A DNA stretch of 64,000 bases from Chrysogorgia sp. JL179-B06 (lineage: Eukaryota; Cnidaria; Anthozoa; Scleralcyonacea; Chrysogorgiidae): the NCBI GenBank assembly GCA_035772405.1, contig JAYKKM010000381.1:186001-250000 (forward strand), in the 5' to 3' direction. The first letter of the stretch is position 1. Each line of letters starts with the position of its first letter. Positions 14,893 through 27,364 of the stretch are shown here, piece by piece. A program made the translations under genes and the position numbers. The notes below the pieces were generated by a model. It saw nothing but the letters and a program-made list of their open reading frames with translations. It did not search any database and was not told where the DNA came from.

Positions 14893-15699
14893 TGTAGTAT
14901 ATGTGGGAAGGGTGTTGGAAATAATTCTATTCGATGCACAGGCTGTAGTGGATGGGTACACAAGCGGTGCTCAGGCGTGAAGGGCTCACTGGCTAGAGTT
15001 GTGGATACGTTTGTTTGTAAGGTGTGTGAAAGAGCAGAGGATGGAGAGGATAGTGACGTAGATGAGAGCATGGATCTGGGCAATGGGGTCCATTTAGAGA
15101 ATGTTAAAAAGTTTTGTTACCTGGGGGATATGCTGAATGGGGGTGGAGGAGCAAATTCAGCATCTGTGGCAAGGGTACGTTGTGCATGGGGAAAGTTTAA
15201 AGAGCTCTCTGGGATCCTGACAAGGAAGGAAGTGTTGCTAAAGCTGAAGGTGTATGTGGCCTGTGCGAGGAGTGCTATGGTGTATGGAAGTGAGACGTGG
15301 GCCATGACTGTGGAGCGGAATAATAGACTGGAGAGGACAGAGATGCGGATGGTGCGGTGGATGTGTGGCGTATCGCTGAGGGATAGAGTGTCTAGCAAGG
15401 AGCTGAGGGAAAGAATGGGCATTGAATCGGTGTCTGACGTGGTAAAGAGGAGCCGATTAAGGTGGCTGGGACATGTGCTGCGGAAAGATGATGGTGACTG
15501 GGTGAAGAGGTGTATGTCGCTTGAGGTTGATGGTGCAAGAGAAAGAGGAAGGCCAAGGATGACATGGCTCCAGGTAGTGGAGAGGGATATGAGAGAGAGT
15601 GGGCTGAAGAGGGAAGATGCTAATGATCGAGGAAAGTGGAGGAAACTGTCGTGGGGAACCACCGGCCAACCCCTGCGTAAGCGGGGAAAAGGGCCGTAA
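14893..15699 (+). pseudogene. LINE ORF2 C-terminal fragment with zinc finger
   Basis: The frame begins with a Cys/His cluster ([28 protein letters not shown]) before '[13 protein letters not shown]', 'SAMVYGSETWAMT', 'RWLGHVLRKDDGDWVKRC' and 'ERGRPRMTW'. These are the C-terminal region of a non-LTR retrotransposon polyprotein. Reverse transcriptase proper is missing, so it is a 5'-truncated copy. The 3' end runs into a (GTT)n tail at about 15707-15732 and then (TA)n. It is a different LINE lineage from 1021-2511. Codons are G-rich, unlike the surroundings. Confidence 0.85.
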
Positions 15700-15729
15700 A
15701 ACGTCTGTTGTTGTTGTTGTTGTTGTTGT

Positions 15730-15732
<3 letters not shown>

Positions 15733-15774
<42 letters not shown>

Positions 15775-15792
15775 TGTATAATATATATATAT
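15733..15792. repeat. (TA)n microsatellite
   Basis: Short (TA)n tract after the LINE tail, with one TACTGTATAATA interruption. Confidence 0.95.
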
Positions 15793-15793
15793 A

Positions 15794-15820
15794 CTGATGA
15801 AGGGCTCCGCTCAAATTATT
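15794..15820 (+). ncRNA. Hammerhead-ribozyme-like remnant
   Basis: CTGATGA followed by a GGGCTCCGCTC stem-loop and AAA resembles the hammerhead core found in Penelope-like retroelements. The G of the second conserved core box (GAAA) is missing, so activity is unlikely. Confidence 0.25.
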
Positions 15821-17769
15821 GGCAAAATAAATATTTGACAAATAAAATAAATACCTTTTCACGTTGCTATATTATTCAAAACACTGTCTACCAGCACTCT
15901 ACTTTTATATATATATATATATATATATAAATTATGGATAATTTTTTGGAAATTCCTTCAGGCACCCCTTAGGATAAATTGAGACTCCCCCTGGAATAGT
16001 AATTTTTTTTTACTAATGTAAAAAATTCCTGGATCCGCCCGTTTACTATTGAGAAGAATTAATGAACAATCGCACACATGTTTGGCGAAATATTCATAAT
16101 ACCACAAGTGCGAAGCATATGCGAATTCATAGTTTACGAAATTTTACTACGAAGCGGAAAAACTGATGTTTGTAAATATTAAAATCCAACATCCCGGATG
16201 TAATTTTTTACTAGCCAAGGGTATTTACAAAAAATACCACGATAAAAAAATTTAGATACCCCTAGTAAAAAAATGTAAGTTTAATATTGATGACATTAGC
16301 CAATCAGGAATGAGTAAAATTGATTGAAATGGTATTTGCTGCCTATGGCAGCATACCAGTCTTGACTTGGGTTGCTGTGTCCTTGTGCCCATATCTCTTT
16401 GCGCACCTATGTACAGTATAGTCAATGAAATCTCGATTTGTGTAAATTGCCCTCTGTTGAGATGTTCAGTTTTATGACGTTTTGTGACGTAGAAGTTTTA
16501 TCATGTGTATTAAATTTCCTGCCTTTCGCCGTTCAGAACTTGTCAACGCTGTGAAGTTTGAACGATCTGTTCTGCCTTCAGTGAGGAAGTATAAGACGAC
16601 TAAGATTATGTGTACTGTACTTAATTTTTCTTGTTGAATGCTCACCAAACAGAAAATATGGCTCAGTGACTGCGAGGTATCTGTGATTTCTTGCCATCAC
16701 AGCATCACTTGTCATGGGCTAAATATATCATGATATCAAATTGTTTTGTTTGTGAATACAGTTTTCCTTCTATTTTAGGTGTATATTGAGTTCATATACT
16801 TAATGCAATGTCTGGTAGCAACAAAATAATAATGAACAGTTTGTCTCAATATAAATGCAGTATCACTTCCTTCAACAAGGAAACTAAAAGAGACATGTTT
16901 TTTGTGAAATTTGTGAAATTCTTTACTGTGAATTAAAGCATATGAATACACCATCTCCTCAATCTTTGGCACTACGTCTATTTATGCTATGATCACATAC
17001 AACTACAAACATCTAACTTGGATTTGAGGAAATAATTATCTACAGTGGTTTCTACAATTGATTTGTGCACAAAGCTGTAAAACTACATATGTAATAAACT
17101 GTACATCATGGAATTATTTACATCAACTTTGTGAAAACTCAGTGGACAATGGAAATTATTTGTTTGCAAGTTCTTTGGGAAAATAAAATTCAGTAGTTGC
17201 AGTGGTGTGTTCCCAAATGACAACTACATTATATGTAGAGTCGTGCACATGTGCAATGAACTAATACATCACAGAGAGTATTGTATTCTCAACAAGAACT
17301 CCAATAAAAGTTAGACAATATAAACAATGGATCAACAATACCAGAAACATCTGTTACATACCATTTCTGGTTTTTATTTTGTCAGTACTTTGCTTTGCCA
17401 TCACATATCAGACACTTGCAATTCCACTGACAGTTTTACCACAGTACTAAAGAAGCATGATTTAAAGTGGCAGTGATTTATCGGAAATTTGTTTACCAAA
17501 CATCAAACATAGTCATAATTTATGAATACTGTGTATGCAGTCAAATTCAAAAGCCTTGCCAATTATATTCAGATAAGTGATAGTTATTTGTAATTTAAGT
17601 CTGCTGTATTTAAATGTAATAAAATAATTGAAAACAATGTGTACATACTACAGTATGTCTGTTACAATTTATATAGTCAATCACAGGGTTCATTTTGGAA
17701 ATTTTATCAAAAATGGCTTTTGAGGCAGCACTTCCCTTGCGATAGTAACTTATAGTATAACGTATATAA
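15821..17769. other. Host intergenic DNA, no gene recognised
   Basis: The DNA is AT-rich with only short frames and a small TA tract at 15907-15928. Nothing here could be assigned to a gene. Confidence 0.4.
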
Positions 17770-18055
17770 TATTAACTTAAAATAAACTTAAAATAAAATT
17801 TATTTTGTTAAATTGACCATTATGTATTGGTTAAGGTTTTAACCAATTTAAACCTGGTTATTTAAACCAATTCCATTTGGTTGTACTAAGCCACCTGTTA
17901 TTATTGGTTACATTAATCACTGTTTTTTGGTTGAAACCACCAATTTACATTGATTAATATTTAACCAATTTTATGTGGGTTGTTTCTACCAATTTTATTT
18001 GGTTATAACCAATTTAATTGGTTGAAATAACCATTTCGTTTTTACAGTGTATATA
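17770..18055. repeat. AACCAATTT/AAATTGGTT-rich repeat, possible MITE
   Basis: Multiple alternating ACCAATTT and AAATTGGTT words in both orientations run up to TTTTTACAGTGT. This gives much self-complementarity and looks like a degenerate foldback element. The boundaries are uncertain. Confidence 0.4.
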
Positions 18056-18319
18056 TGGTGTATATGATATAGCTCAGTATATTAGTATATATGGTGTATA
18101 CGATATATACCTATCATAGCATTTAATAGCAGTAGATACATGTACATGTATGTAAGACGTATACGTCTTAGCGTATACCTATTCTTTTATGAGCCCTCGT
18201 GTGCAACCAAGTATAAAACCATTCTTTTTGTACAATAGAAAGGTTATTCGCGCTTATCCGCACGACTATATTCGCTTAATGGGAATGGCCTGCTTTAGGT
18301 TTCTGTCCACATGAGTTTC

Positions 18320-18934
18320 TTACACACTCCACATGATTGCGTCACGTTCGTTTCCATCATCGTCGGCCGCGATCTCTGCTAGGTAAACTATAAGACCATC
18401 CAACAGGAAAAACAGCCCGCGAAGTTGCGTGTTTCGGATAATCGAGGTAAATATCAGCGGAATCGCTGGATCAACGGGTATCAAAATCAGAACGAGCACC
18501 AAGCTAAGAAGCAGAGCTGGACAATGCTTCAAGATCATATTTTTTCCTTTGATTACGGAAACACTCCGGTCCATGCTGTACTTCGACAACGTGTATTCGT
18601 TCGCCTTGTACGCCAGTATCTCGAAAGCAAGCAGTGCGATTTCATAAGGGGCTAACACGTTGCAGCCGTAATTTGCAAAACTCGACACCCAAGTATTCCT
18701 GCAGTTGGGAGAGAATGGTCCGAACAAGGCACCAAAAAAGTCGATGGCTGCTAAGCATCTTACCAAGCGCGTTCTTGTGAATATTTTGTCGGGATCACAA
18801 TAAGCGAGGAAAAGCCCCAGGATGTTGAAGAACGTTGTCAATCGTAATAGCGTAAGATCTTCGGTGCTTATGACGGTTATGACAATTGTGACTGTTTGAG
18901 AGCGGACAGCTATTACATGAGTCATTGGGAACAT
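18320..18934 (-). CDS. Predicted multi-pass membrane protein, exon or small gene
   Basis: A 204-codon frame starts at ATG and follows a splice-acceptor-like TTTCTGTCTTCTAG. At least four hydrophobic segments can be seen: near 'TTFFNILGLFLAYC', 'YEIALLAFEILAY', 'CPALLLSLVLVLILIPV' and 'GLFFLLDGLIVYLAEIA'. Base composition is higher in G and C than the flanks, which supports coding. I do not recognise the family. It could be the last exon of a longer gene or a single-exon gene. No neighbours suggest a role. Confidence 0.45.
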   Translation of the reverse strand: MFPMTHVIAVRSQTVTIVITVISTEDLTLLRLTTFFNILGLFLAYCDPDKIFTRTRLVRCLAAIDFFGALFGPFSPNCRNTWVSSFANYGCNVLAPYEIALLAFEILAYKANEYTLSKYSMDRSVSVIKGKNMILKHCPALLLSLVLVLILIPVDPAIPLIFTSIIRNTQLRGLFFLLDGLIVYLAEIAADDDGNERDAIMWSV

Positions 18935-19531
18935 TCTAGAAGACAGAAAGTCTTCTTATTTCAATTTATTCCTTTTATATTATTAACTGCAATTTCTACC
19001 GCGATGCCAGGAAGCCGGTTCAATGTTCGATCTTCTAGTTCAATTTCCTTTCCCTTAAATTTAATTTGTTTTCTTTTAAACTGCAATTACCACAACGATC
19101 GTCATCAAATGGCAACGTGTAAAGAAGCTAAATTTAGATTGAACCATGTGATATAACGTATCAATACGGTCGTTTATCGTTATTCGTTCGTCGTGGAGCA
19201 ATGATACCCTTGCGTGAAAACATGTCTATACCGAAGCTGAGGAAAGCCAGCAAAATTTGTAGGAAGTCATCAGACATTATGGCGTGCTTACAAAGCTTGT
19301 TCAAGAAGGCGAGGAGATCATAAAGGATGTGCCCGTACTACTTGAAGCACTCGACCGTTTACGAACCCCAGCTGGACTAACACAATCGAAGGAAAGGGTA
19401 CTGGAGTATTGGATCATTATGTGCTTATCCAAGGAAAAATTGATGAAATCGAGCGGGAAGTAGCAGAATCGTCATCAATAGTAGAGAAAATTATAATTTT
19501 TTATTATTTATTTTTATTTATTAGGTTTGCT

Positions 19532-20439
19532 CACTGACCTCTATATATAACTGGACTGCTGGGTCTCGGCAAAAAGTGGCTGAAAAATGATGGCGTCAGC
19601 AGAGGTTATTTTTTTCATAGTATAGCGACCACTGACTTGTATTTACAACAATCTGTTGGCGAATTATTAAGCGGCAAATGTTTTTACTTTGAAAAATTAA
19701 ATACAAATATACAGTATTTTTCTCGTTTTATATGCTTTTAAGGTGGTTTTTAAAGCAACGTTTTTTGACCAGATGAAATTTGACATTAAAAAATACAAAA
19801 TAAACGAGTTTGAAATTTGCAATTCCTGATATAATTTGTGTTTTAATGTTTACGGTTATGTTTATCATGCTTCAGCCTGACACCACTCGTGACCGCTCTT
19901 CGGCCGGCTTACTTAAAAAAAAACAGTAAACAAGTATCTCATTTATATCTATTCAGCATCTTTTTTCTGTAAAAAGTTTCTATAGATAAACAACCTTCAA
20001 GAACAAAAGCAACAAGTTCGCACTTTATATCTCACCTGACGATAAAAAAAGAGATTAAATGTCCTACAACCGAAAATAATTTTTAAAAAACGTCCTCCGA
20101 GTGTTGACAACTATAGTGTTGACGGCCTTTAGAATTTAGTGGAAAGTTATCTGGTCATAAAGAGCATCTCCACTTTCAAGGTTTTTTGTCCAGTCTCGTT
20201 TTTGAAGAGAGAAAATGCCGTTTGTATCACGACACGGGAAGAAGGACTCCAGCTGACGCCATAGAATATCGTATAAAACAAATTTGATTGGTCGTTGGAC
20301 AAACTTGCGGCAACAATCCAATGACTATATAGTAGTCACTACCATGAAATAACCTCTGCTTACGCTATCATTTTTCAGTCACCTGCCGTGAGTCATTTGC
20401 AACGAGACCCAGCAGACCAGTTATATATAGAGGTCAGTG
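19532..20439. mobile_element. Non-autonomous hAT-type transposon, 908 bp
   Basis: The ends are inverted: left CACTGACCTCTATATATAAC and the complement on the right, with similarity running about 90 bases inwards. The flanks GGTTTGCT (19524-19531) and GGTTTGCC (20440-20447) are an 8 bp target duplication with one mismatch. CA...TG ends and an 8 bp duplication are typical of hAT. No transposase frame is present. Confidence 0.7.
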
Positions 20440-20479
20440 GGTTTGCCTTACACTAATGCGGTCCCATGTAAAGATAAAT

Positions 20480-20556
<77 letters not shown>

Positions 20557-20579
20557 AGATAGATAGATAATAAGATAGT
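20480..20579. repeat. (GATA)n microsatellite
   Basis: About 100 bases of tandem GATA, with two AATA-type interruptions near the end. Confidence 0.97.
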
Positions 20580-21172
20580 GGATTAATGTTAGTTGCAGCA
20601 GTGGATCGCTTCGATGAGATCCCGGGTTGAGTTGCCTCTTGGACAGATAGATTTCCAAGAACTCTAGTCTTCAGGGTCGTATAACTGAACCACTGCTGTC
20701 ATAATTATAATAAGAAAGAGCGTAGTTTTTAATTTTGTTAAAGTAATTTCCTTTACACACAATATGTGAAGCGGTAAAACATTCTGGAATGAACGAACGC
20801 TGGAACGTAAGTGTTCTACAAGTGAAGAATATCAGGTGTTGAGCAGGTTCTTGTTGTTCTTGTTGGTATATGTACGGGGTAGGTAAGAGATTCAAATCGA
20901 TTTTAGCCAGGTTATTGACAGCTTTGAAGAAGAATATTACGTACCGTCATGAACTAACCAGCTAACCAACTAACCAAAGTCACGCGGTTAAAGAACATTG
21001 GCAACATAAATCACAATTTCTAATTTTTACTTTCTGATTAACAAACAGGCTTACCAAGGTAATCCAAGTAAACAAAACTACTCTTGTACAAAACAACAGC
21101 ACTAATTTTGACCAAAGACAATCCTGTCATCCACCATCTTGTGATAATTTACCTAATTAACTTGGAAGTTGG

Positions 21173-21331
21173 TGACGTCATAACCGGGGAACTTCCGCGG
21201 AGTGCATTTTAAAATGGTGTGGTTCAATTGAAAAAGGAAGACCTTCACAAAAATCGAGTTTCACACTTGTAAAGGCATGACGATGTCTTGCCCCGGTTGT
21301 CACGTCACACGCATATCGAAAATACATCCAA
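21173..21331 (+). promoter_or_regulatory. Candidate host promoter with CRE
   Basis: A perfect CRE palindrome TGACGTCA (21173-21180) and a locally CpG-containing stretch lie about 150 bases before an ATG in good context at 21332. This fits a promoter for the candidate first exon, but there is no direct evidence of transcription. Confidence 0.35.
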
Positions 21332-21353
21332 GATGGCGGACAATGATTCAGGT
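21332..21353 (+). CDS. Candidate first coding exon of a host gene
   Basis: AAGATGGCGG is a strong translation-start context. The frame reads MADNDSG and meets a donor-like CAG/GTTAGC. No downstream exon was found; the next 2 kb is satellite. It is also too short to identify. Confidence 0.3.
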
Positions 21354-21682
21354 TAGCAACTTAGACAGTGTAATTAATACGCTTTACGAGCATTTTTAAA
21401 ATCTCAAACTACTATATTCCGAATATTTAAGTTACGTACTTTGATCGAAAACATACTTTTTTGTTGCCAATGTCCTTTGAGCCGGTGAAGGTAAAATGAA
21501 GTTCTTCCAGAGTTCGCGGTTTTGCGTTGCTTTGAGTGTCCTCTAATTCAATCAACATCAGTGGTTGAATTTTGCTGGTAAACAGCTGCAACTTGCAAGC
21601 AGCTGAAGAAAATATGTTATTGTCTAGGTCAGGTAGTATTAGATACCGCTAGATCCCACTATACTGGTACTTTAATGAGGGT

Positions 21683-23566
21683 TCGATAGGAATTCCTATA
21701 GCATTCAATTGAAATTCCTGTAGGATTCAATAAGAATTCCTATAGGATTCAATAGGAATTACTATATGATTCAATAGGAATTACTATATGATTCAATAGG
21801 AATTACTATATGATTGAATAGGAATTACTATATGATTCAATAGGAATTACTATATGATTGAATAGGAATTACTATATGATTCATTAGGAATTACTATATG
21901 ATTGAATAGGAATTACTATATGATTCAATAATAATTACTATATGATTGAATAGGAATTACTATATGATTCAATAGGAATTACTATATGATTGAATAGGAA
22001 TTACTATATGATTCAATAGGAATTACTATATGATTCAATAGGAATTACTATATGATTGAATAGGAATTACTATATGATTCAATAGGAATTACTATATGAT
22101 TCAATAGGAATTACTATATGATTGAATAGGAATTACTATATGATTCAATAGGAATTCCTATATGATTGAATAGGAATTACTATATGATTCAATAGGAATT
22201 ACTATATGATTCAATAGGAATTACTATATGATTCCATAGGAATTACTATATGATTCAATAGGAATTACTATATGATTGAATAGGAATTACTATATGATTC
22301 AATAGGAATTACTATATGATTCAATAGGAATTACTATATGATTCAATAGGAATTACTATATGATTCAATAGGAATTACTGTATGATTCAATAGGAATTAC
22401 TATATGATTCAATAGGAATTACTATATGATTCAATAGGAATTACTATATGATTCAATAGGAATTACTATATGATTCAATAGGAATTACTATATGATTCAA
22501 TAGGAATTACTATATGATTCAATAGGAATTACTATATGATTCAATAGGAATTACTATATGATTGAATAGGAATTACTATATGATTCAATAGGAATTACTA
22601 TATGATTCAATAGGAATTACTATATGATTCAATAGGAATTACTATATGATTCAATAGGAATTACTATATGATTCAATAGGAATTACTATATGATTCAATA
22701 GGAATTACTATATGATTCAATAGGAATTACTATATGATTCAATAGGAATTACTATATGATTCAATAGGAATTACTATATGATTCAATAGGAATTACTATA
22801 TGATTCAATAGGAATTACTATATGATTCAATAGGAATTACTATATGATTCAATAGGAATTCCTATAGGTTTTAATAGAAATTCCTAGCTATAGGATTCAA
22901 TAGGAATTCCTACAGGATTCAATAAGAATTCCTATATAATTCAATAAGAATTCCTATAGGATTCAAAAGGAATTCCTATAGGATTCAATAGGAATTCCTA
23001 TATGATTCAACAGGAATTCCTATAGGATTCAATAAGAATTCCTATATGATTCAATAAAAATTCCTATAGAATTCAATAGGAATTCCTATAGGACTCAATA
23101 AGAATTCCTATAGGATTCAATAGGAATTCCTATAGGATTCAATAATAATTCCTATAGAATTCAATAAGAATTGCTGTAGAATTCAATAATAATTCCTATA
23201 GGATTCAATAGGAATTCCTATATGATTCAATAAGAATTCCTATAGGATACAATAAGAATTCCTATATGATTCAATAGGAATTCCTATAGGATTCAATAAG
23301 AATTCCTATATAATTCAATAAGAATTCCTATAGGATTCAAAAGGAATTCCTATAGGATTCAATAGGAATCCCTATAGGATTCAATAATAATTCCTATATA
23401 GGATTCAATAGGAACTCCTATGGGATTCAATAAGAATTCCTATAGGATTCAATGGGGATTCCTATATGACTCAATAAGAATCCCTATAGGATTCAATAAG
23501 AATTCCTATATAGGATTCAATAGGAACTCCTATGGGATTCAATAGGAATTCCTATAGGATTCAATT
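21683..23566. repeat. Satellite of 22 bp units (TATATGATTCAATAGGAATTAC)
   Basis: Roughly 85 head-to-tail copies. The central part (about 21760-22850) is very homogeneous. Both edges carry the variant with GGAATTCCTATAGG, whose ATAGGAATTCCTAT core is palindromic. In 21800-22300 units with GATTCAAT and GATTGAAT interleave, which suggests higher-order units. Confidence 0.95.
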
Positions 23567-24258
23567 TTTTATTCAAAGATTCGACTTTGTTAGTGCAGAA
23601 GTCAAAGTCCACGAATCCGGTGTCCTTCTTGATCGGGGCTTTCCATACTCTTTGCAGAGGGTTAATGGCGTCCCAAACTTGACCTATCCAGGTTTGTTAA
23701 TTTCGCACAACGTAAAGAACTTTAAAACGTCGAAGGGAATTCAGAAGATCAGATGATCTACATTAGTACAAGACCACTTAGCGAATGAAGGAGTTTGCTG
23801 GGAATTATCGATGAAAAGGGCCCTTGTGACTTACAATGACACTGATGATAGTTTATGAAAACGAGAAATAAGAGAAATTCAATGTGTCGAAAAGTAACAG
23901 TGCACTACTTACGTACGAAATCGTCCGAAACGTCGCCCATTAATATGCGTATTAAGAACTCTTTCTTAAGTATTTTCGACACGTTGAAGTTCTCTAATTT
24001 CTACTTTTCGTATTATATCCAGTGCTTTTGAGAACTTAGCAGCTTTCATATTCATTCTTACTGATGATAGAATCACCATCACAGTACAACATCACATAAT
24101 CTCGCCGTGGCAGGATCCATTTCTCATGAAAGGTTTGTATATATTCAGCGGAGCATGGTAGGACCAACTCCTGATCAGGAAGTAAAAAGTCGTTTTGGGT
24201 GATTGTTTGAATCGGACAACATTTGGGGAGACAACGCGAGCGGCCATTGGTGATTTGT
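23567..24258. other. Host DNA, one weak exon-like stretch
   Basis: Just after the satellite, about 23571-23693 (plus) reads as an open, less AT-biased frame (RFDFVSAEVKVHESGVLLDR) ending at a donor-like CCAG/GTTTGT. It may be an exon but matches nothing I recognise. The rest holds no visible gene. Confidence 0.25.
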
Positions 24259-24407
24259 GGTCTGACGAACTACATGCATAAACAGGTTTTTACGAAGGGC
24301 ATACACGTTTGAGTGATATAATAGGCACGTATGTTATAGTATTTAAAATCGGTAATTCCAAATCTGTTTTCAGAATTGAAAACGGTTAAATATTGATCGA
24401 GATCAAA

Positions 24408-24890
24408 CTCGTACCCAGGGCATTTTGCCTCCACGGTGGAAGGTCGGCAAAAATGGCCCTGGGATCGGCTGGTCACATGACACCCAGAATTTCTGGGTGT
24501 TTAGATATGATAATTTTTGTGGTCTTTGTTCCATTTCCTTTGTCTACTTTGTTGACCTGAATAATTGAGAAATGTTCAATGCTCTTCAGAGTTGTTCATG
24601 TCAGCATTCGTAGGCATAAAAGCCGCTAACAAGCTTAATAATCCACCATATACATCCATGGTTATCTCTTACAAAAGGTATGAAGAAGCATATATCCAAT
24701 TTAGCGAAAGCTATCACTTCTAATTTGCTGTAAAATTTGAAGACAGCATTCAGATTTAGATGAATAAATTATACTCGGCTGAATTAATTGAGATTTATGA
24801 AAACCAATCGGATTATAGAATGGACCAGCCGATCCCAGGGCCATTTTCGCCGACCTTCCGTCGTGGAGGAAAAATGCCCTGGGAACGAGG
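24408..24890. repeat. Inverted repeat with CCAGGGC core
   Basis: About 24410-24475 and 24822-24888 are reverse complements (ACCAGCCGATCCCAGGGCCA and beyond), separated by about 350 bases. Flanking segments 24280-24410 and 24955-25075 are direct repeats of each other. The arrangement suggests a foldback transposon inserted in a duplicated segment. Confidence 0.7.
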
Positions 24891-25195
24891 TTCGATCGAG
24901 ATAACGTTCAAAATAATATACGACGAAGCGGTTGCCGACTAATTTTTAAGTACATAAACCGTTTTTACGAAGGGTACGCACGTTCTCGTAATATAATAGG
25001 TACATATGTTATGTATTTAGACTCGTTAATTCCAAATCAAAACGGTTAAATATTGGCCGAGATAACGTTCAAATCTAGGTGCGATTTGTTATCTGTAGAC
25101 AATAAAATAAATTCTGAACCATCCTCGCTTGAATCTGGCGAATTCAGCACTATAGGTTTGGTCTACTGAAAGTTTTAATAACTAGTAACACTTAT

Positions 25196-25322
25196 TCATT
25201 GGGACTGAGGGAAACAGTATGTTTTGTGGTCCCGAGACCGTCGATGTTTCCCGAGGGCAGGCCGAGGGAAACATCGACGGTCGAGTGACCACGAAGCATA
25301 CTGCTTTCCCGAGGTACGAATA
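25196..25322. mobile_element. Foldback MITE with GAGGGAAAC arms
   Basis: A hairpin of about 60 bp arms centred near 25262 (CCGTCGATGTTTCCC ... GGGAAACATCGACGG). No coding content. The frames across it are by-products. Confidence 0.65.
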
Positions 25323-25627
25323 AATAAGTGCTTTATTAGCATACCAAGTGTCAAAGAAAAAACAAAACGTAAAGACATGAGATATTTTATTCTTCAAACA
25401 TTATATTAAATACAATTAAGGCGAAAGGAGAGTTCATGCAGTTCGTCGCGTTTCACGTGGTATTTCACGCGATTTTTTTATTATTGACGGTCAACAACAT
25501 ATTATTCCCCTCACAGGGGAAACAGCTAAATTTTGTCACTTTCACGTGATACACTCTCGACCAATGACGTACTAGAAAAATGGAACTTTGACACTTGGTA
25601 TTAATAAGATGTTTAATAATTCGGCTA

Positions 25628-25845
25628 TACAGAGTGTCCCAAAAAAAAGCTACCTTTTCAAATTCAAATGAGCGTGTTAATTCAAACAACCTATTGTGTT
25701 TAATATCCCATGTGTATAAAACTGTGTGTTTTTACGCATTCGTAGTTCAAAAGCGATAATGAATTTCAAAGAACTACAATAGGTTGCTTGAATTAACATG
25801 CTAATTTGAATTTGAAAAGGTAGCCTTTTTTTGGGACACCCTGTA
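25628..25845. mobile_element. Mariner-type MITE
   Basis: Ends TACAGAGTGTCCCAAAAAA and its near complement TTTTTTTGGGACACCCTGTA are classic mariner-like termini with TA at both edges. The arms also carry TACCTTTTCAAATTCAAAT. At 218 bp with no transposase, it is a MITE. Confidence 0.75.
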
Positions 25846-26869
25846 TTGCCTTGTTGTTTACACGGCAATCGCTTCAAGGGTCGTTCGATTTATGTACCCT
25901 TTCAGGGTTCTACCTGACTTACTGACTACATTGCTTTATAATGATTGCTTCTGAGAGTTTTGTACTTTTAAACAAACATACACTTTATATATACACACGC
26001 TGTTCCGCAGGTTTTCTAGATGTGCGAAGGCTACGTCAATTGCAGACATCACGGGAGCCCGAGTGAACGTCCGAGTAGACGTACGTCTTGTTGTTAAATA
26101 GTTTTACCGGTTTATTACCCTAGGGAATTATTTAAATACAACGGCATGAACGACTCGCTTGCATTTATATCATTAGCGTGCTCGGAGAAGAGGGCGGTAG
26201 CCTTTGGTGTAGCTTGTCTTCGAAGTAAAAGTCTGGACAGTTGTCTTTTTACTGCAAAACTAGGATGTTAATAGTAAAAGAAGGTAATGAACACTTTGTC
26301 TTTGCTGTGTTTCATGTTCTCTACGTTTAAAGAATTAAGAAGGGAATAATTCCCGACAAATACGCTGTAAGGACACTCACAGCGCCATCTCCCGATCCAA
26401 ATTATGTACTGAATTAAATATAATTTGTGTATGTGTTTATGTTTTTAGGCATCGTTCAGTCAAACTGCTTGAGATAAGTACACGAAATCGTGGACTTTGT
26501 GAGGGGAAGCCTTAGCCTTACGCTGGTAATCGTTTTGGTTTCGTTTGGTTGGAGATAACTTGAGTTCTGTCTTGCGCTCGAAATGATGTTTAAGCGAAAG
26601 GCCTTCAGGTAAGGAAGGTTTTGTTGTTTTGTTTTCCTCAACATTCAAAGAAAGAGCGAAATTCTTTACACCAAAAGCAACACGTGGCGAAGTAATGCCA
26701 TCTAATTCTGTGTATAGAGTAATATAACCTCACTTTCTTCCTACCTTAGGTTTTTAGCTCTTATAGTTGGCTAGCTCTTTAGTTCGAATCTTTCATATTA
26801 TAACGTATAGTTACATATAGTTTATATATGAAACGGCAAAGTGAAAAGGTGGTAAACTGCCAAGATTTT
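25846..26869. other. Host DNA, no gene recognised
   Basis: Short frames only. Nothing could be assigned. Confidence 0.35.
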
Positions 26870-26915
26870 TAGTGACGAAATACTGACGTTTCGAGCAGAG
26901 CCCCTTTATCAGCGT
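26870..26915 (-). ncRNA. Hammerhead-ribozyme-like remnant
   Basis: On the minus strand CTGATAA, a GGGGCTCTGCTC stem-loop and GAAACGTCAG follow in order, as in the hammerheads of Penelope-like elements. The core G of CTGATGA is A here, which should abolish cleavage. It is probably a fossil terminus of such an element. Confidence 0.35.
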
Positions 26916-27080
26916 AAGACCAAATCTGCTACGTTTATACCGTATACATCTATATATATTTATCTACATGTTCATTTATCTATATACTGTTATTATTTAT
27001 CTACATTTATCTATGAACTAAAGTATATTTATCTACATTGCTGTATATATATTTATCTACATATTATACATATATTTATC

Positions 27081-27364
27081 TACAGTGTGTATAAAAAAAA
27101 CTGAACCCTTAGAAAACGGTCTTATACTCCTGGGAAACTAAAAACACGGTCTCAATACACCTGGGAAATTAAGATAACTTGTAAACGTATGAAGGAACAT
27201 AACTGCAAAGAAACGTTAATATATTTAACATGTTTCTTTGCAGTTATGCTCCTTCACATGATTACAAGTTATCTTAATTTCCCAGGTGTATTAAGACCGT
27301 GTTTTTAATTTCCCAGGAGTATAAGACCGTTTTCTAAGGGTTCAGTTTTTTTATACACACTGTA
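27081..27364. mobile_element. Foldback MITE, about 284 bp
   Basis: Arms of about 125 bp start TACAGTGTGTATAAAAAAA and end in the complement. The loop lies near 27220. TA borders fit a Tc1/mariner-type MITE. The surroundings (26940-27430) are rich in TTTATCTACA repeats. Confidence 0.75.

Noticed and set aside
18425..18655. Plus-strand frames across 18425-18655
   Set aside because: Antisense shadows of the membrane-protein frame 18320-18934.
21683..23566. CRISPR-like array
   Set aside because: 22 bp units are contiguous, with no spacers.
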